From positions 62,001 through 126,000 of the forward strand of contig NZ_BPQD01000025.1 of assembly GCF_022179065.1 (NCBI RefSeq): a DNA stretch of 64,000 nucleotides, read 5' to 3'. Positions 15,738-26,429 of this stretch are shown here, one piece after another. A program made the position numbers and the translations under genes. Source of the DNA: Methylobacterium adhaesivum (GTDB lineage: Bacteria; Pseudomonadota; Alphaproteobacteria; Rhizobiales; Beijerinckiaceae). Within the stretch, counting starts at the first letter, position 1, and each line of letters begins with the position of its first letter. The notes under the pieces were generated by a model. It was not told the DNA's origin and did not search any database. It saw only the letters and a program-made list of their open reading frames with translations.

Positions 15738-17948
15738 GTGTCGCGACCGGTGCGCTGCCGCCTCGATCCCGTCCACCAGATCGTGGCCGATGCACCGGGG
15801 GTGTGGCGCGCCGTTGGCTCGGACCCGTATTTCAGCATCCTGCCGCCCGAGGGACGGCGCCGGCATCGCGGCGGCTGGGTCCGCATCCGCGCCGATCTCG
15901 CGCCCATGGGGCGCACGAAGCTCGTGCCGCTCCTCTACATCGACGACGGCAAAGGGTTTCGCGAAGCTCTGACGATTCCCCTCGAACGGGACGAGGCGGG
16001 AATCGACAACCTCGTGCGCCTGCCGCGCCGGGTGCGCGGTCTGCGCCTCGATCCCCTGAGCGGCGCCGGCGGCTTCACCCTCGGGGCAATCACCCTCGAC
16101 CATCTCGGGGCCCTGGGCGCTTACGTCGAGATCGCCCGGCGCCTGGTGGCGCAGCTGCCCCCCGGCGAGCGCGCCCTGCCCCGTTTGACACGTCTGCTCC
16201 GGACCCGCTCCCCCGTCGCACTCTGGCGTGCCTTCCTCGCCAGCGCCCGGCCGCGGCCGGTGCCGGCCTCCTATGCCGCCTGGATCGACGCCGTGGAGAC
16301 GCCCGCCCGCCCCTCCGTCGAGGCCATGCGCAGGGCAATCGCCGGGTTCGCCCTGACCCCGCGCATCTCCATCGTGATGCCGGTCTACGACACCCCGAAA
16401 CAGTGGTTGGAGGCCGCCGTCGCATCGGTGCGGGCTCAAGGGTACGAGAATTGGGAATTGTGCCTGTGCGACGACAACTCGCCGGCCCCGCACGTCTGGC
16501 CCATGCTGCAGGCCTTCGCCGCCACCGATCGCCGGATCAAGCTGCATCGACGCACCACGAACGGGCGGATCTCCGCCGCGTCCAACGATGCCATGGCGCT
16601 GGCAACGGGCGCGTACATGACGCTCATGGATCACGACGACGCGATCCCCGACAACGCCCTCTACGAGTTCGTCCGCGTCCTCAACGAGGACCCGACCGTG
16701 GATTTCATCTACTCGGACGAGGACAAGATCTCCGTCGAGGGCCAGCGCTACGATCCGTTCTTCAAGCCGGACTGGTCGCCCGAGGCCCTGGAGGCGTGCA
16801 TGTACACGGCCCACCTCGCCCTCTACCGCATGGACATCGTCGCCCGCATCGGCGGGTTCCGCGACGCGTGCAACGGCGCCCAGGATTACGACTTCGCGCT
16901 CCGCTACACCGAGCACGTCCGCAATGTCCGGCACGTGCCGAAGGTGCTCTACCATTGGCGCGCGATCCCCGGCTCCACGGCTCAGGCCATGGACAACAAG
17001 GACTACGTCATCGCCGCCGCCGTGCGGGGATTGGAAGACCGGGCGCGCCGCACCGGCACCCTCGATTTCGTCCGGCCGTCGCCCTATGCCGGCTGCTTCT
17101 TCCTGCGCCGGCGGATCGTCGGGGCGCCACGCGTCTCCATCGTGATTCCGAGCGCAGGCCGCGACAGCCTCGTCGGGGGGCGAAGCGTCGATCTCCTCGC
17201 CGCCTGCCTCGCCAGCCTTCGCGAGAAGAGCACTTACGCCAACATCGAGATCGTCGTCGTCGACAACGGCGACCTGCGCCCGGCGACCCTCGCGGCCCTG
17301 GAGCGCCACGCTGCGAACCGGATCACCTATTCCGCGCCCGGCTTCAACGTCGCCGCCAAGATGAACCTCGGGGCCGCCGGCGCCACGGGCGAGATCCTTG
17401 TGTTCCTCAACGACGATATCATGGTGATCACCCCGGACTGGATCGAGGCGATGCTGGCGCTTCTCCAGATCGAAGGGGTCGGCGCCGTCGGCCCCAAACT
17501 GCTGTTCGAGACGGGTGAGATCCAGCACGCGGGCGTCTCCATCGTCGACGCCACGCCCGATCACGTCCGGCGCGGCTATCCGGGCGACGATCCGGGGCAC
17601 TTCTTCTCAACCGTGGGGAACCGCAACTATCTGGCGGTGACGGGGGCGTGCCTCATGGTCCGGGCGGCGGATTTCCGTTCGCTCGGCGGCTTCGACGAGG
17701 CCTACGCCGTCAATTACAACGACATCGACCTGTGCCTGCGCCTCTGGGACCGCGGCCAGCGTATCGTCTACTGCGCCCAGGCCGAACTCTACCATTACGA
17801 GAGCCGCAACCGCGCCCGCACCGTCGACCCGGCCGAGCATGCCCGCTTCCGGGCGCGGTGGGCGGAGCGAATTCCGGAGGATCCGTTCTACAGCCCGTGG
17901 TTCGAGGCCCTGCCGCCGACCTTCGAGCTCGACCCGGCTCGCTTCTGA
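15738..17948 (+). CDS. Glycosyltransferase with two GT2 (GT-A) domains
   Basis: A protein of about 736 residues. After an N-terminal region of about 200 residues without a clear family, two family-2 glycosyltransferase domains follow. The first runs from RISIVMPVYD, with LCDDN, the DxD-type MDHDDAI and EDKIS, to CNGAQDYDFALRYTE. The second runs from RVSIVIPSAGRD, with VVDNG and FLNDDIMV, to VNYNDIDLCLRL. Both keep acidic metal-binding motifs, so both may be active, as in bifunctional O-antigen or rhamnan polymerising enzymes. GTG 15738 follows AGGAAAGG at good distance; the frame is open back to an ATG at 15672. Substrate unknown. Confidence 0.85.
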   Translation: MSRPVRCRLDPVHQIVADAPGVWRAVGSDPYFSILPPEGRRRHRGGWVRIRADLAPMGRTKLVPLLYIDDGKGFREALTIPLERDEAGIDNLVRLPRRVRGLRLDPLSGAGGFTLGAITLDHLGALGAYVEIARRLVAQLPPGERALPRLTRLLRTRSPVALWRAFLASARPRPVPASYAAWIDAVETPARPSVEAMRRAIAGFALTPRISIVMPVYDTPKQWLEAAVASVRAQGYENWELCLCDDNSPAPHVWPMLQAFAATDRRIKLHRRTTNGRISAASNDAMALATGAYMTLMDHDDAIPDNALYEFVRVLNEDPTVDFIYSDEDKISVEGQRYDPFFKPDWSPEALEACMYTAHLALYRMDIVARIGGFRDACNGAQDYDFALRYTEHVRNVRHVPKVLYHWRAIPGSTAQAMDNKDYVIAAAVRGLEDRARRTGTLDFVRPSPYAGCFFLRRRIVGAPRVSIVIPSAGRDSLVGGRSVDLLAACLASLREKSTYANIEIVVVDNGDLRPATLAALERHAANRITYSAPGFNVAAKMNLGAAGATGEILVFLNDDIMVITPDWIEAMLALLQIEGVGAVGPKLLFETGEIQHAGVSIVDATPDHVRRGYPGDDPGHFFSTVGNRNYLAVTGACLMVRAADFRSLGGFDEAYAVNYNDIDLCLRLWDRGQRIVYCAQAELYHYESRNRARTVDPAEHARFRARWAERIPEDPFYSPWFEALPPTFELDPARF

Positions 17949-18077
17949 GCCACGACCTCAGCCTTCGCCGCACGCGAAGGATCGGTGCCGAACTGCCGAA
18001 TTGCGAACCAGTCTAATTCGCGGTTCTGTCCGCCGCCCGGCGAGGCTTCGATTGCGTGCCGGCATCGGAACGAGAGC

Positions 18078-19397
18078 ATGCTGGTAGGGCCGATCATGGG
18101 GGGAGATGCCACGGTCTGGGTGACCGGCGGCCTGCTCGTGGTCTGCATGGGCCTCTGGGCGAGCGGTCTCGTCGCCGAGATCGTCACGGCCCTGCTGTTC
18201 TTCACCGTCGCGATGCTGTGTCGCCTGGCGCCGCCGAACGTGGTGTTCTCGGGCTTCGCTTCATCGGCGTTCTGGCTCGTCCTCGGGGGGATGGTGGTGG
18301 GGCTCGCCATGACCCGGACCGGTCTCGGGGATCGCCTCGCGCGCGGCCTCTCGGGGTATCTGTCCGGCTCCTACGCCGGATTCATCGCCGGTCTCGTGGT
18401 GCTGGCCTTCGGGATCGCCTTCGTGATGCCGTCGAATCTCGGACGCATCGCCCTGCTGATCCCCGTGGTGCTGGCCCTCTGCGATGCCTATGGCCTCGGA
18501 CCCGGGCGGCCGGGTCGCCACGGCGCGGTTCTCGCCGTCGGCGTGGCGACACCCGTCCTCTCCGCCGCGATCCTGCCGGCCAACGTGCCGAACCTCGTCA
18601 TGGCCGGCACGGCGGAGGCCCAGTACGGGCTGCACATCGCCTACCTGCCCTACCTCGTCCTGCACGCGCCGGTGCTGGCCTTCGTGAAGGGGGCGATCCT
18701 CGTCGCGGCCATCGTCCGGCTGTTCCCCGACAGGCTGGTGCGCGGTGACGGCGTCGCCGCCCCCGTCGCCGCCCTGACGCCCGAGGCGCGGCGTCTCGCC
18801 GTGATCCTCGCCGCCACCCTTGGCTTCTGGGTGACCGACAGCCTGCACCACATCGCGCCTGCCTGGATCGGCCTGACGGCGGCGGTGATCTGTCTCCTGC
18901 CGCGCATCGGCGTGCTGCCGGCGGACGCCTTCGGCGCCGTGAACCTTCGCACCTGTTTCTACGTCGCGGCTCTCCTCGGCCTCGTGGCGACGGTGAACGC
19001 CACCGGTCTCGGGGCCGCTCTCGGCCACGTGCTCCTCGGCCTCGCGCCCCTCACTCCGGACGCGCCGGCCCATTCTTTCGGCATCCTGAGCGGCCTCGCG
19101 GCGATCCTCGCGCTGCTCGTCACCGCCAACGGCGCGCCGGCCCTCTATACGGCGCTCGCCGGCGAGATGTCCCGGGCGAGTGGCCTCGATCTGACGAGCG
19201 TGGTGATGATCCAAGTGCTGGGTTACTCGACCCTGTTCCTGCCCTATCAGGCCCCGCCCATCGTCATGGCAATGGATCTCGGCCGGGTGCCCTTGGCCCA
19301 GGCGACGAAGCTCACCCTGGTGATGGGCGCGGCGTCGCTGCTCATCGTCGCACCGCTGGATTACGGCTGGTGGCGTGTCCTCGGGAGGTTGCCGTGA
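18078..19397 (+). CDS. SLC13 (DASS)-type anion permease
   Basis: A protein of about 439 residues with roughly twelve membrane segments. It has the look of the divalent anion:sodium symporter group and related ArsB/NhaD-like carriers, for example [17 protein letters not shown] followed by [16 protein letters not shown], a pair of helix-break motifs with Asn/Pro. Substrates in the family are dicarboxylates, sulfate or citrate. Being directly upstream of sdhCDAB, a C4-dicarboxylate is an appealing but unproven substrate. Start uncertain: ATG 18078 or ATG 18096, the latter having TAGGG upstream. Confidence 0.72.
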   Translation: MLVGPIMGGDATVWVTGGLLVVCMGLWASGLVAEIVTALLFFTVAMLCRLAPPNVVFSGFASSAFWLVLGGMVVGLAMTRTGLGDRLARGLSGYLSGSYAGFIAGLVVLAFGIAFVMPSNLGRIALLIPVVLALCDAYGLGPGRPGRHGAVLAVGVATPVLSAAILPANVPNLVMAGTAEAQYGLHIAYLPYLVLHAPVLAFVKGAILVAAIVRLFPDRLVRGDGVAAPVAALTPEARRLAVILAATLGFWVTDSLHHIAPAWIGLTAAVICLLPRIGVLPADAFGAVNLRTCFYVAALLGLVATVNATGLGAALGHVLLGLAPLTPDAPAHSFGILSGLAAILALLVTANGAPALYTALAGEMSRASGLDLTSVVMIQVLGYSTLFLPYQAPPIVMAMDLGRVPLAQATKLTLVMGAASLLIVAPLDYGWWRVLGRLP

Positions 19398-19565
19398 CGG
19401 CTTCGCGCCCGACTTACGATTCCCGACAAGTGTCGCCGCTCTCCCGGCCGCACGGTGGATTGCCGATTGGCGCGGGATCACGGTCAGATTAGAGACGGTC
19501 CAAAATCTTTTTGCACTGCAGCGCCACAGCGGCGCGCCACCCACCATCGAGGAATTCGGAACACG

Positions 19566-19967
19566 ATGGCTCCCACCGCCCGTCCCACGGTCACCGCGCC
19601 GCTCTCTCCCCATCTCCAGATCTATCGCTGGACCTGGACCATGGCGATGTCGGTGTTCCATCGCATCACCGGCACGGCCCTCTACGGCGGCACCGCGCTG
19701 GTGGCGATCTGGCTCGTCGCCCTCGCGTCCGGACCAGCGGCCTATGGCTGGGTCGCCGGGTTCTTCGGCTCGCTCTTCGGCAAGCTCGTGCTGTTCGCCT
19801 ACACCTGGATCCTGATGCACCACATGCTCGGGGGCCTGCGCCACTTCATCTGGGACGTCGGCCAGGGATTCGACCGCGAGCGCCGCATGTGGCTGGCGCG
19901 CGGCACCCTGATCGGGTCCGTGATCCTGACCGTCCTGATCTGGGCGCTCGCCCTCGTGATCCGCTGA
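19566..19967 (+). CDS. sdhC: Succinate dehydrogenase, cytochrome b556 subunit
   Basis: A 133-residue membrane anchor with three helices. The family signature SVFHRITG (residues about 27-34) and the haem-ligand segment HHMLGGLRHFIWD are both present. It is the first gene of sdhCDAB, the entry point of electrons from succinate into the quinone pool (complex II). The ATG at 19566 begins the conserved sequence; the open frame further upstream lacks it. sdhD follows after 11 bases. Confidence 0.95.
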   Translation: MAPTARPTVTAPLSPHLQIYRWTWTMAMSVFHRITGTALYGGTALVAIWLVALASGPAAYGWVAGFFGSLFGKLVLFAYTWILMHHMLGGLRHFIWDVGQGFDRERRMWLARGTLIGSVILTVLIWALALVIR

Positions 19968-19978
19968 GGAGCCCCACC

Positions 19979-20380
19979 ATGGCCGCACCCTCCCCCAGCC
20001 TCCGCACTGCCCGCGCCCGCGTGAAGGGGCTCGGCGCCTCCGGACACGGCGCCGGACATTGGTGGCAGCAGCGCGTCACCGCCGCCCTCAACATCCCCCT
20101 GATGATCGGCTTCATCGTCATCATCGCGATGATGGCCGGGCGGCCCTACCCCGAGGCCGTCGCCCTGGTCTCGCACCCCCTCGCGGCCCTCGTGCTCATC
20201 GGCGGCGTGATCTCGGTGACCCTGCACATGCGCATCGGCATGCAGGTCGTCATCGAGGATTACGTCCACGACAAGGGCCTGAAATTCGCGGCCCTCTTCG
20301 CCAACACCACCTACGCCGTCGCCGTCGCGGTGGCCTGCCTCTACGCGATCCTCCGCGTGAGCCTCGCCCGCCTCGTCTGA
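19979..20380 (+). CDS. sdhD: Succinate dehydrogenase, hydrophobic membrane anchor subunit
   Basis: A 133-residue protein with three membrane helices. The [11 protein letters not shown] segment and the [19 protein letters not shown] segment, with the haem-ligand His and the quinone-site Asp-Tyr, are characteristic of alphaproteobacterial SdhD. It lies 11 bases after sdhC and 28 before sdhA, with a GAGGAG ribosome site overlapping the sdhC stop. Together with SdhC it forms the quinone site and anchors SdhAB to the inner membrane. Confidence 0.93.
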   Translation: MAAPSPSLRTARARVKGLGASGHGAGHWWQQRVTAALNIPLMIGFIVIIAMMAGRPYPEAVALVSHPLAALVLIGGVISVTLHMRIGMQVVIEDYVHDKGLKFAALFANTTYAVAVAVACLYAILRVSLARLV

Positions 20381-20408
20381 CCGCATCCGAGAACCGAAGG
20401 ACCTGTCC

Positions 20409-22223
20409 ATGGCCAGCAACGGATCGAACGGCACTCCCGCCTACGCCATCACCGACCACACCTTCGATGTCGTCATCGTCGGCGCCGGCGGTGCGGGCCT
20501 GCGTGCCACGGTGGGCTGCTCACAGGCGGGCCTGCGCACCGCCTGCATCTCGAAGGTGTTTCCCACCCGCTCGCACACGGTGGCGGCACAGGGCGGCATC
20601 TCGGCGTCGCTCGGCAATATGGGGCCGGACGATTGGCGCTGGCACATGTACGACACCGTGAAGGGATCGGACTGGCTCGGCGACCAGGACGCCATCGAAT
20701 ATCTCGTGCGCAACGCTCCCGCGGCCGTCTACGAACTCGAGCACTGGGGCGTGCCGTTCTCGCGGACCGAGGAAGGTAAGATCTATCAGCGGCCCTTCGG
20801 CGGCATGACCACGGATTACGGCAAGGGCACCGCCCAGCGCACCTGCGCCGCCGCCGACCGTACCGGCCACGCCATGCTGCACACGCTGTACGGGCAGGCG
20901 GTGAAGAACAACACCAACTTCTTCATCGAGTACTTCGCCCTCGACCTCATCATGGATGACGAGGGTCGTTGCCTCGGCGTCATCGCGATCGATCAGGCCA
21001 CCGGCGAGATCCACCGCTTCCGCGCCCAGCAGACTATCCTGGCGACAGGCGGCTACGGCCGTTCGTACTTCTCGGCCACCTCGGCCCATACCTGCACGGG
21101 CGACGGCAACGCCATGGTGTTGCGCGCCGGCCTGCCCCTGCAGGACATGGAGTTCGTGCAGTTCCACCCCACCGGCATCTACGGCGCCGGCTGCCTCATC
21201 ACCGAGGGCGCGCGCGGCGAGGGCGGCTACCTCACGAATTCCGAGGGTGAGCGCTTCATGGAGCGCTACGCGCCCTCGGCCAAGGACCTCGCGTCCCGCG
21301 ACGTGGTCTCGCGTTCCATGACCATGGAGATCCGGGCCGGACGCGGCGTTGGCAAGTCGAACGACCACATTTACCTGCACCTCGACCATCTCGACCCGGC
21401 GATCCTGCACCAGCGCCTGCCGGGCATCTCGGAATCCGCGAAGATCTTCGCCGGTGTCGACGTCACCAAGGAGCCGATCCCGGTGCTGCCGACGGTGCAC
21501 TACAACATGGGCGGTATCCCGACGAACTATCACGGCGAGGTGCTGACCCTGAAGAACGGCAACCCCGACACGGTGGTGCCGGGCCTGATGGCGCTCGGCG
21601 AGGCGGCCTGCGTCTCCGTACACGGGGCCAACCGCCTCGGGTCCAACTCACTCATCGACCTCGTGGTGTTCGGCCGCGCGGCGGGTCTGCGCTGCGCCGA
21701 GATCGTCGAGCCGGGCCGCCGCCAGATGGACCTCCCCAAGGACTCCGCCGATAAGGCGCTCAGCCGCCTCGATCGCTTCCGCTACGCCGACGGCGGTACA
21801 CCGACCGCCGAACTGCGTGCCCAGATGCAGAAGACCATGCAGAACAATTGCGCCGTCTTCCGCACGGGCGAGGTGTTGGAGGAAGGCAAGTCCCTCATCC
21901 ACAAGGTCGCCTCGGGGCTTTCCGACATCCACGTCACCGACCGTTCGCTGATCTGGAACACCGACCTCCTGGAGACCCTGGAGTTCGACAACCTCATCGG
22001 GCAGGCGGTCGTCACCATGGAATCGGCCGCCAACCGCAAGGAAAGCCGTGGCGCCCATGCCCGCGAGGATTTTCCTGATCGCGACGACAAGGAATGGATG
22101 AAGCATACGCTCGCCTGGATGGACGACAAATCAAAGCAGGTGTCCATCGATTACCGCCCGGTCCACACCTACACCATGTCGAACGAGATCCAGTACATCG
22201 AGCCGAAGGCGCGGGTGTACTGA
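20409..22223 (+). CDS. sdhA: Succinate dehydrogenase flavoprotein subunit
   Basis: A 604-residue protein with the FAD-binding GAGGAG at residues 25-30 and the covalent-FAD histidine at 56 in SHTVAAQGG. The substrate-site segments [21 protein letters not shown] and [11 protein letters not shown] are intact. It oxidises succinate to fumarate and passes electrons to the iron-sulfur subunit. Flavinylation of SdhA is helped by assembly factors; an SdhAF4-like gene is present at 33369. Length is normal (about 600). Confidence 0.97.
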   Translation: MASNGSNGTPAYAITDHTFDVVIVGAGGAGLRATVGCSQAGLRTACISKVFPTRSHTVAAQGGISASLGNMGPDDWRWHMYDTVKGSDWLGDQDAIEYLVRNAPAAVYELEHWGVPFSRTEEGKIYQRPFGGMTTDYGKGTAQRTCAAADRTGHAMLHTLYGQAVKNNTNFFIEYFALDLIMDDEGRCLGVIAIDQATGEIHRFRAQQTILATGGYGRSYFSATSAHTCTGDGNAMVLRAGLPLQDMEFVQFHPTGIYGAGCLITEGARGEGGYLTNSEGERFMERYAPSAKDLASRDVVSRSMTMEIRAGRGVGKSNDHIYLHLDHLDPAILHQRLPGISESAKIFAGVDVTKEPIPVLPTVHYNMGGIPTNYHGEVLTLKNGNPDTVVPGLMALGEAACVSVHGANRLGSNSLIDLVVFGRAAGLRCAEIVEPGRRQMDLPKDSADKALSRLDRFRYADGGTPTAELRAQMQKTMQNNCAVFRTGEVLEEGKSLIHKVASGLSDIHVTDRSLIWNTDLLETLEFDNLIGQAVVTMESAANRKESRGAHAREDFPDRDDKEWMKHTLAWMDDKSKQVSIDYRPVHTYTMSNEIQYIEPKARVY

Positions 22224-22283
22224 GGAAGCACGTTTCTTGTTTCCTTTAATGACTGTCTCGAGACGGAATTAGGCACGCCACCC

Positions 22284-23087
22284 ATGGCCCAGTTCAACCT
22301 TCCCAAAAACTCGCAGATGACCGAGGGCAAGATCTGGCCCCGGCCAGTCGGCGCCAACAACCTGCAGGAGTTCCGGATCTACCGCTGGAACCCCGACGAC
22401 GGGAAGAATCCCCGCGTCGACGTCTATCAGGTCGACCGGGACGATTGTGGGCCGATGGTCCTCGACGCGCTTCTGTGGATCAAGAGCAAGGTCGATTCGA
22501 CCCTGGTGTTCCGCCGCTCCTGCCGCGAGGGCATCTGCGGCTCCTGCGCCATGAACATCGAGGGCCAGAACGCGCTGGCCTGCACCATGGGCATCGACGA
22601 GTGTCAGGAGCACGCCAAGGGCAAGAAGACCGGCGCTGTGCGGATCTACCCGCTGCCGCACATGCCGGTGCTCAAGGATCTCGTGCCGGACCTGACGAAC
22701 TTCTTCGCCCAGCACGCATCGATCGAGCCCTGGCTGCAGACCGAGACGCCGGCTCCCGAAGGCGAGTGGAAGCAGACCCCCGAGGACCGGGCCCAGCTCG
22801 ACGGCCTCTACGAGTGCATCCTGTGCGCCTGCTGCACCACGTCCTGCCCGAGCTACTGGTGGAACGGCGACCGCTTCCTCGGCCCCGCCGCTCTGCTCCA
22901 GGCCTATCGCTGGCTCGTCGACAGTCGTGACGAGAACACCGGCGAGCGCCTCGACGCCCTCCACGATCCGTTCCGGCTCTACCGCTGCCACACGATCATG
23001 AACTGCGCCAACGCCTGCCCGAAGAGCCTGAACCCGGCGAAAGCCATCGCTGAGATCAAGAAGATGATGGTCGCCCGCGAAGTCTGA
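22284..23087 (+). CDS. sdhB: Succinate dehydrogenase iron-sulfur subunit
   Basis: A 267-residue protein carrying three clusters: the 2Fe-2S site CREGICGSC with a later Cys, and the 4Fe-4S and 3Fe-4S sites in [12 protein letters not shown] and [17 protein letters not shown]. It is the last gene of the operon, 60 bases after sdhA, and is followed by a perfect terminator hairpin at 23105. It relays electrons from FAD to quinone. Confidence 0.97.
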   Translation: MAQFNLPKNSQMTEGKIWPRPVGANNLQEFRIYRWNPDDGKNPRVDVYQVDRDDCGPMVLDALLWIKSKVDSTLVFRRSCREGICGSCAMNIEGQNALACTMGIDECQEHAKGKKTGAVRIYPLPHMPVLKDLVPDLTNFFAQHASIEPWLQTETPAPEGEWKQTPEDRAQLDGLYECILCACCTTSCPSYWWNGDRFLGPAALLQAYRWLVDSRDENTGERLDALHDPFRLYRCHTIMNCANACPKSLNPAKAIAEIKKMMVAREV

Positions 23088-23104
23088 GGATTTTCGGCGC
23101 AGCA

Positions 23105-23146
23105 ATGAAAAGGGGCACGCGGCTGAAGCCGCGTGCCCCTTTTCAT
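23105..23146. terminator. Bidirectional intrinsic terminator between sdhB and the RND permease
   Basis: Positions 23105-23123 and 23128-23146 are perfectly complementary over 19 bases around a TGAA loop. The stem is GC-rich in the centre with an AAAA/TTTT end on each side, so it can terminate transcripts from both converging genes. It lies 17 bases after the sdhB stop. Confidence 0.93.
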
Positions 23147-23154
23147 TTGCGGTT

Positions 23155-23242
23155 CGAAGGGCGAGCCCTTCGCGGGTCTAGGGCGGAGCCCTGGGTTCTT
23201 CGTCGGGATCTGCCCGACACCCGCCGAAGGGCTCGCCCTTCG
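23155..23242. repeat. Cloverleaf-like inverted repeat element
   Basis: Outer arms 23155-23177 and 23219-23242 pair over 23 positions with one bulged base. Each arm contains CGAAGGGC and GCCCTTCG elements and is therefore itself partly palindromic. Between them sit two perfect hairpins, AGGGC-GGA-GCCCT (23180-23192) and GTCGGG-ATCTG-CCCGAC (23202-23218). The whole 88-base unit can fold as a closed stem with two internal hairpins. It fills the gap between two convergent genes right after the terminator, the usual home of dispersed extragenic palindromic repeats. Confidence 0.7.
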
Positions 23243-23264
23243 GAAACCCGGTATTGGGGTCGGA

Positions 23265-26200
23265 TCACTCGGCCGCCGCCGGGTGATGCGCTGCCGTGGC
23301 CGCGTTCGCCTCGGGCTGGATGCCCTCCCTCGCGTCCTTGCGCCGGAACAGGCGCATCACCACCACGAAGAACACCGGCACGAACAGCACGGCGAGAAGC
23401 GTCGCCGAGATCATGCCGCCCATCACGCCCGTGCCGATGGCCTGCTGGCTCTTCGAGGCCGCGCCCGTGGCAATGGCCAGCGGTACCACGCCGAGGATGA
23501 AGGCGAGCGAGGTCATCACGATGGGGCGGAAGCGCAGGGCCGAGGCCTCGATGGTCGCGTCGACGAGGCTCTTGCCCGGCTTCCACAGGTCCTTGGCGAA
23601 TTCCACGATGAGGATTGCGTTCTTGGCCGACAGACCGATGATCGTGATGAGGCCGATCTTGAAGTAGACGTCGTTGGGCAGCCCCCGGAGATAGACCGCC
23701 GCCACGGACCCGATGACGCCGAGCGGAATCACGAGGAGCACCGAGAGCGGGATGGCCCAGCTCTCGTAGAGGGCGGCGAGACACAGGAACACGATGAGCA
23801 CCGACAGGGCGAGGAGCAGGCTCGCCTGGCTGCCGGCCTGCTTCTCCTGCAGCGATTGCCCGGTCCAGGTGTAGCCGAAGCCCTTGGGCAATTGGCTCAT
23901 CAGGCGCTCCATCTCGGCGATGGCATCGCCCGAGGTGTAGCCTGGGTTCGGCTCGCCGGTGAAGCGGACGGACTGGTAGCCGTTGAAGCCAACGATCTGG
24001 CTCGGCCCCATGCCCCATTTCAGGTCGGCGAACGACGACAGCGGCACCATGGCGCCCTGCGCGTTCTTCACCGCATAGCTGAGCAGATCGGTGGCCTGCA
24101 TCCGCTGCAGCTGTTCCGCCTGCACGTAGACGCGCTGCATCTTGCCCTGGTTCGGGAAGTCGTTGGTGTAGACCGAACCGAGGTTGACCTGGATCGTCGC
24201 GTTGATGTCCTCGAACTTCACCCCGAGGGCGGCGGCCTTCTCGCGGTCGATAATGAGTTCCGCCTGTGGGGCCGGCGGCAGCCCCTCGATCTTCATCTTC
24301 TGGAGCACAGGGCTCTTCTTCGCCAGCGACAGGAGCTGCGTCTCCGCCGCCGTCAGCGCCGAGTACCCGCGCTGCGCCCGGTCCTGGAGACGGAACGAGA
24401 AGCCCGCCGCGTTACCGAGGTTGTCCACGGGCGGAGGCTCCTGAGCGTCGATGATGGCGTCGCGGTAGCCGGCGAGCGCCGTATTCGTGCCTGCCACCAG
24501 GGCGGCGGCGGAACTCGCCGCGTCGCGCTCGCTCCAGGGTTTCAGGGTCACGAAGGCCTGGCTCAAGTTCGCCCCCTGCCCCGAGAACGAGAAGCCGTTG
24601 AGCATGGTCACCGTGGCGACGCCCGGCTGGGCCAGGAGGTGTTCCTCGACCTTGCGGACGGCCGTCTGCGTCCGGTTGAACGAGGCGCCGGGCGGTGTCT
24701 GGATGTCGACGGTGAAGAAGCCCTGATCCTCGATGGGCAGGAAGCCCTCGGGGAGGCGCATGAACGCGAAGGCGACGCCGGCGAGAAGCGCGAGGTAGAC
24801 CACCATGACCCGGCCCGACGCTTTGATGAACCACGCGACGCCGCGCCCGTAGCGGGCGGTCTCCCGGTCGACGATGCGGTTGAACCAGCCGAAGAACCCG
24901 CCCTTGGCGTGGGCGTGGCCCTTCTCGACGGGCTTCAGCAGCGTGGCGCAGAGGGCCGGTGTCAGGGACAGGGCCAGCAGCGCCGAGAAGCCGATGGACG
25001 TCACCATGGCGATGGAGAACTGCCGGTAGATGATGCCCACGGAGCCGGGGAAGAACGCCATCGGGATGAACACCGCCACGAGCACCAGGGTGATGCCGAT
25101 GATGGCGCCGGTGATCTGCTCCATGGCCTTGGCGGTGGCTTCCTTCGGCGGCAGCCCCTCCTCGTTCATGATGCGCTCGACGTTCTCCACCACCACGATG
25201 GCGTCGTCGACGAGGATGCCGATGGCGAGCACCATGCCGAACATGGTCAGCACGTTGATGGAGAAGCCGGCGAGCAGCATCACCGTCACGGTGCCCATCA
25301 ACGCGATGGGCACCACGATGGTGGGGATGAGCGTGTAGCGGAAGTTCTGCAGGAACAGGAACATCACGAGGAACACGAGCACCACCGCCTCCACGAGGGT
25401 GTGCAGCACCTTCTCGATGGACGCCTTCACGGCGGGCGTGATGTCGTAGGGGATGTCCCATTTCAGCCCCGGCGGGAAGAACTGCGACAGCTCCTCCATC
25501 TTCGCGCGGATCGCCTTGGCGGTCTCGAGGGCGTTGCCGTCGGGCGCGAGGGTGACGGAGATGCCTGCCGCCTCGCCGCCGTTCAGGCGGGTCGAGAACT
25601 GGTAGGCGTCGCCCCCGAGCTCGATTCGGCTCACGTCGCGCAGGCGCACGTTCGAGCCGTCGGAATTCGCCCGCAGGACGATGGCCCCGAAATCATCGAC
25701 GGTGTTGAGCTGGCCCTTCACGATGATGGGCGCGAAGACGGGATTTCCGATCGGACTTGGCTGCGCGCCGACGGCGCCCGATGCGATCTGAATGTTCTGG
25801 TTGCGGATGGCGTCGGCGACATCCTCGGGGCTGAGCGACAGGCCACGCAGCTTGTCGGGATCGACCCAGACGCGCAGGGAGCGTTCCGTCGAGTAGAGGG
25901 TCGCGCGTCCGACGCCCGGCACGCGGCGGATCTCGTTGATGACGTTGCGAATGAGGAAGTCGCCGAGCCCGATCTCGTCCATCTTCCCGTCCGTCGAGAC
26001 GAGGGTGATGATGTTGAGGGTCGCGGCCGAGGCTTCTTCGACGAGGATGCCCTGCTGGCGCACTTCCGCCGGCAGGCGCGCTTCGACGCGCTTCAGGCGG
26101 TTCTGCACCTCGACGGAGGCGAGGGCCGGATCAGTGCCGGGCTGGAAGGTCGCCGTGATGTTGATGGAGCCGAACGAGTCCGTGGTGGACTCGAAGCTCA

Positions 26201-26426
26201 TGATGTTGGCCGCACCATTGAGCTCGTCCTCGATGAGCCGCGTGGTGCCCGTGTAGAGGCTTTCCACCGAGGCGCCCGGGAACGCCGTCGAGAGGGCGAT
26301 GGAGGGGGGAGCGATCACCGGATACTGCGCCACCGGCAGCATGGGGATCGACAGGACGCCGCCCAGGATGATGAAGAGGGCGACGACCCAGGCGAAGACC
26401 GGCCGGTCGATGAAGAAGCGAGCCAT
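23265..26426 (-). CDS. RND multidrug efflux permease (HAE1, AcrB/MexB type)
   Basis: A 1053-residue protein, normal length, starting MARFFIDRPVFAWVVA as is typical of AcrB homologues. Helix 4 has GILVDDAIVVVENVER with the proton-relay Asp pair, and helix 10 has SAKNAILIVEFAKD with the essential Lys. Twelve membrane helices and two large periplasmic loops are evident. It exports hydrophobic compounds from membrane or periplasm using the proton gradient. The adaptor gene lies 3 bases upstream on the same strand. No TolC-like outer membrane gene is in the window, so the pump must borrow one. Confidence 0.95.
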   Translation of the reverse strand: MARFFIDRPVFAWVVALFIILGGVLSIPMLPVAQYPVIAPPSIALSTAFPGASVESLYTGTTRLIEDELNGAANIMSFESTTDSFGSINITATFQPGTDPALASVEVQNRLKRVEARLPAEVRQQGILVEEASAATLNIITLVSTDGKMDEIGLGDFLIRNVINEIRRVPGVGRATLYSTERSLRVWVDPDKLRGLSLSPEDVADAIRNQNIQIASGAVGAQPSPIGNPVFAPIIVKGQLNTVDDFGAIVLRANSDGSNVRLRDVSRIELGGDAYQFSTRLNGGEAAGISVTLAPDGNALETAKAIRAKMEELSQFFPPGLKWDIPYDITPAVKASIEKVLHTLVEAVVLVFLVMFLFLQNFRYTLIPTIVVPIALMGTVTVMLLAGFSINVLTMFGMVLAIGILVDDAIVVVENVERIMNEEGLPPKEATAKAMEQITGAIIGITLVLVAVFIPMAFFPGSVGIIYRQFSIAMVTSIGFSALLALSLTPALCATLLKPVEKGHAHAKGGFFGWFNRIVDRETARYGRGVAWFIKASGRVMVVYLALLAGVAFAFMRLPEGFLPIEDQGFFTVDIQTPPGASFNRTQTAVRKVEEHLLAQPGVATVTMLNGFSFSGQGANLSQAFVTLKPWSERDAASSAAALVAGTNTALAGYRDAIIDAQEPPPVDNLGNAAGFSFRLQDRAQRGYSALTAAETQLLSLAKKSPVLQKMKIEGLPPAPQAELIIDREKAAALGVKFEDINATIQVNLGSVYTNDFPNQGKMQRVYVQAEQLQRMQATDLLSYAVKNAQGAMVPLSSFADLKWGMGPSQIVGFNGYQSVRFTGEPNPGYTSGDAIAEMERLMSQLPKGFGYTWTGQSLQEKQAGSQASLLLALSVLIVFLCLAALYESWAIPLSVLLVIPLGVIGSVAAVYLRGLPNDVYFKIGLITIIGLSAKNAILIVEFAKDLWKPGKSLVDATIEASALRFRPIVMTSLAFILGVVPLAIATGAASKSQQAIGTGVMGGMISATLLAVLFVPVFFVVVMRLFRRKDAREGIQPEANAATAAHHPAAAE

Positions 26427-26429
26427 GGT

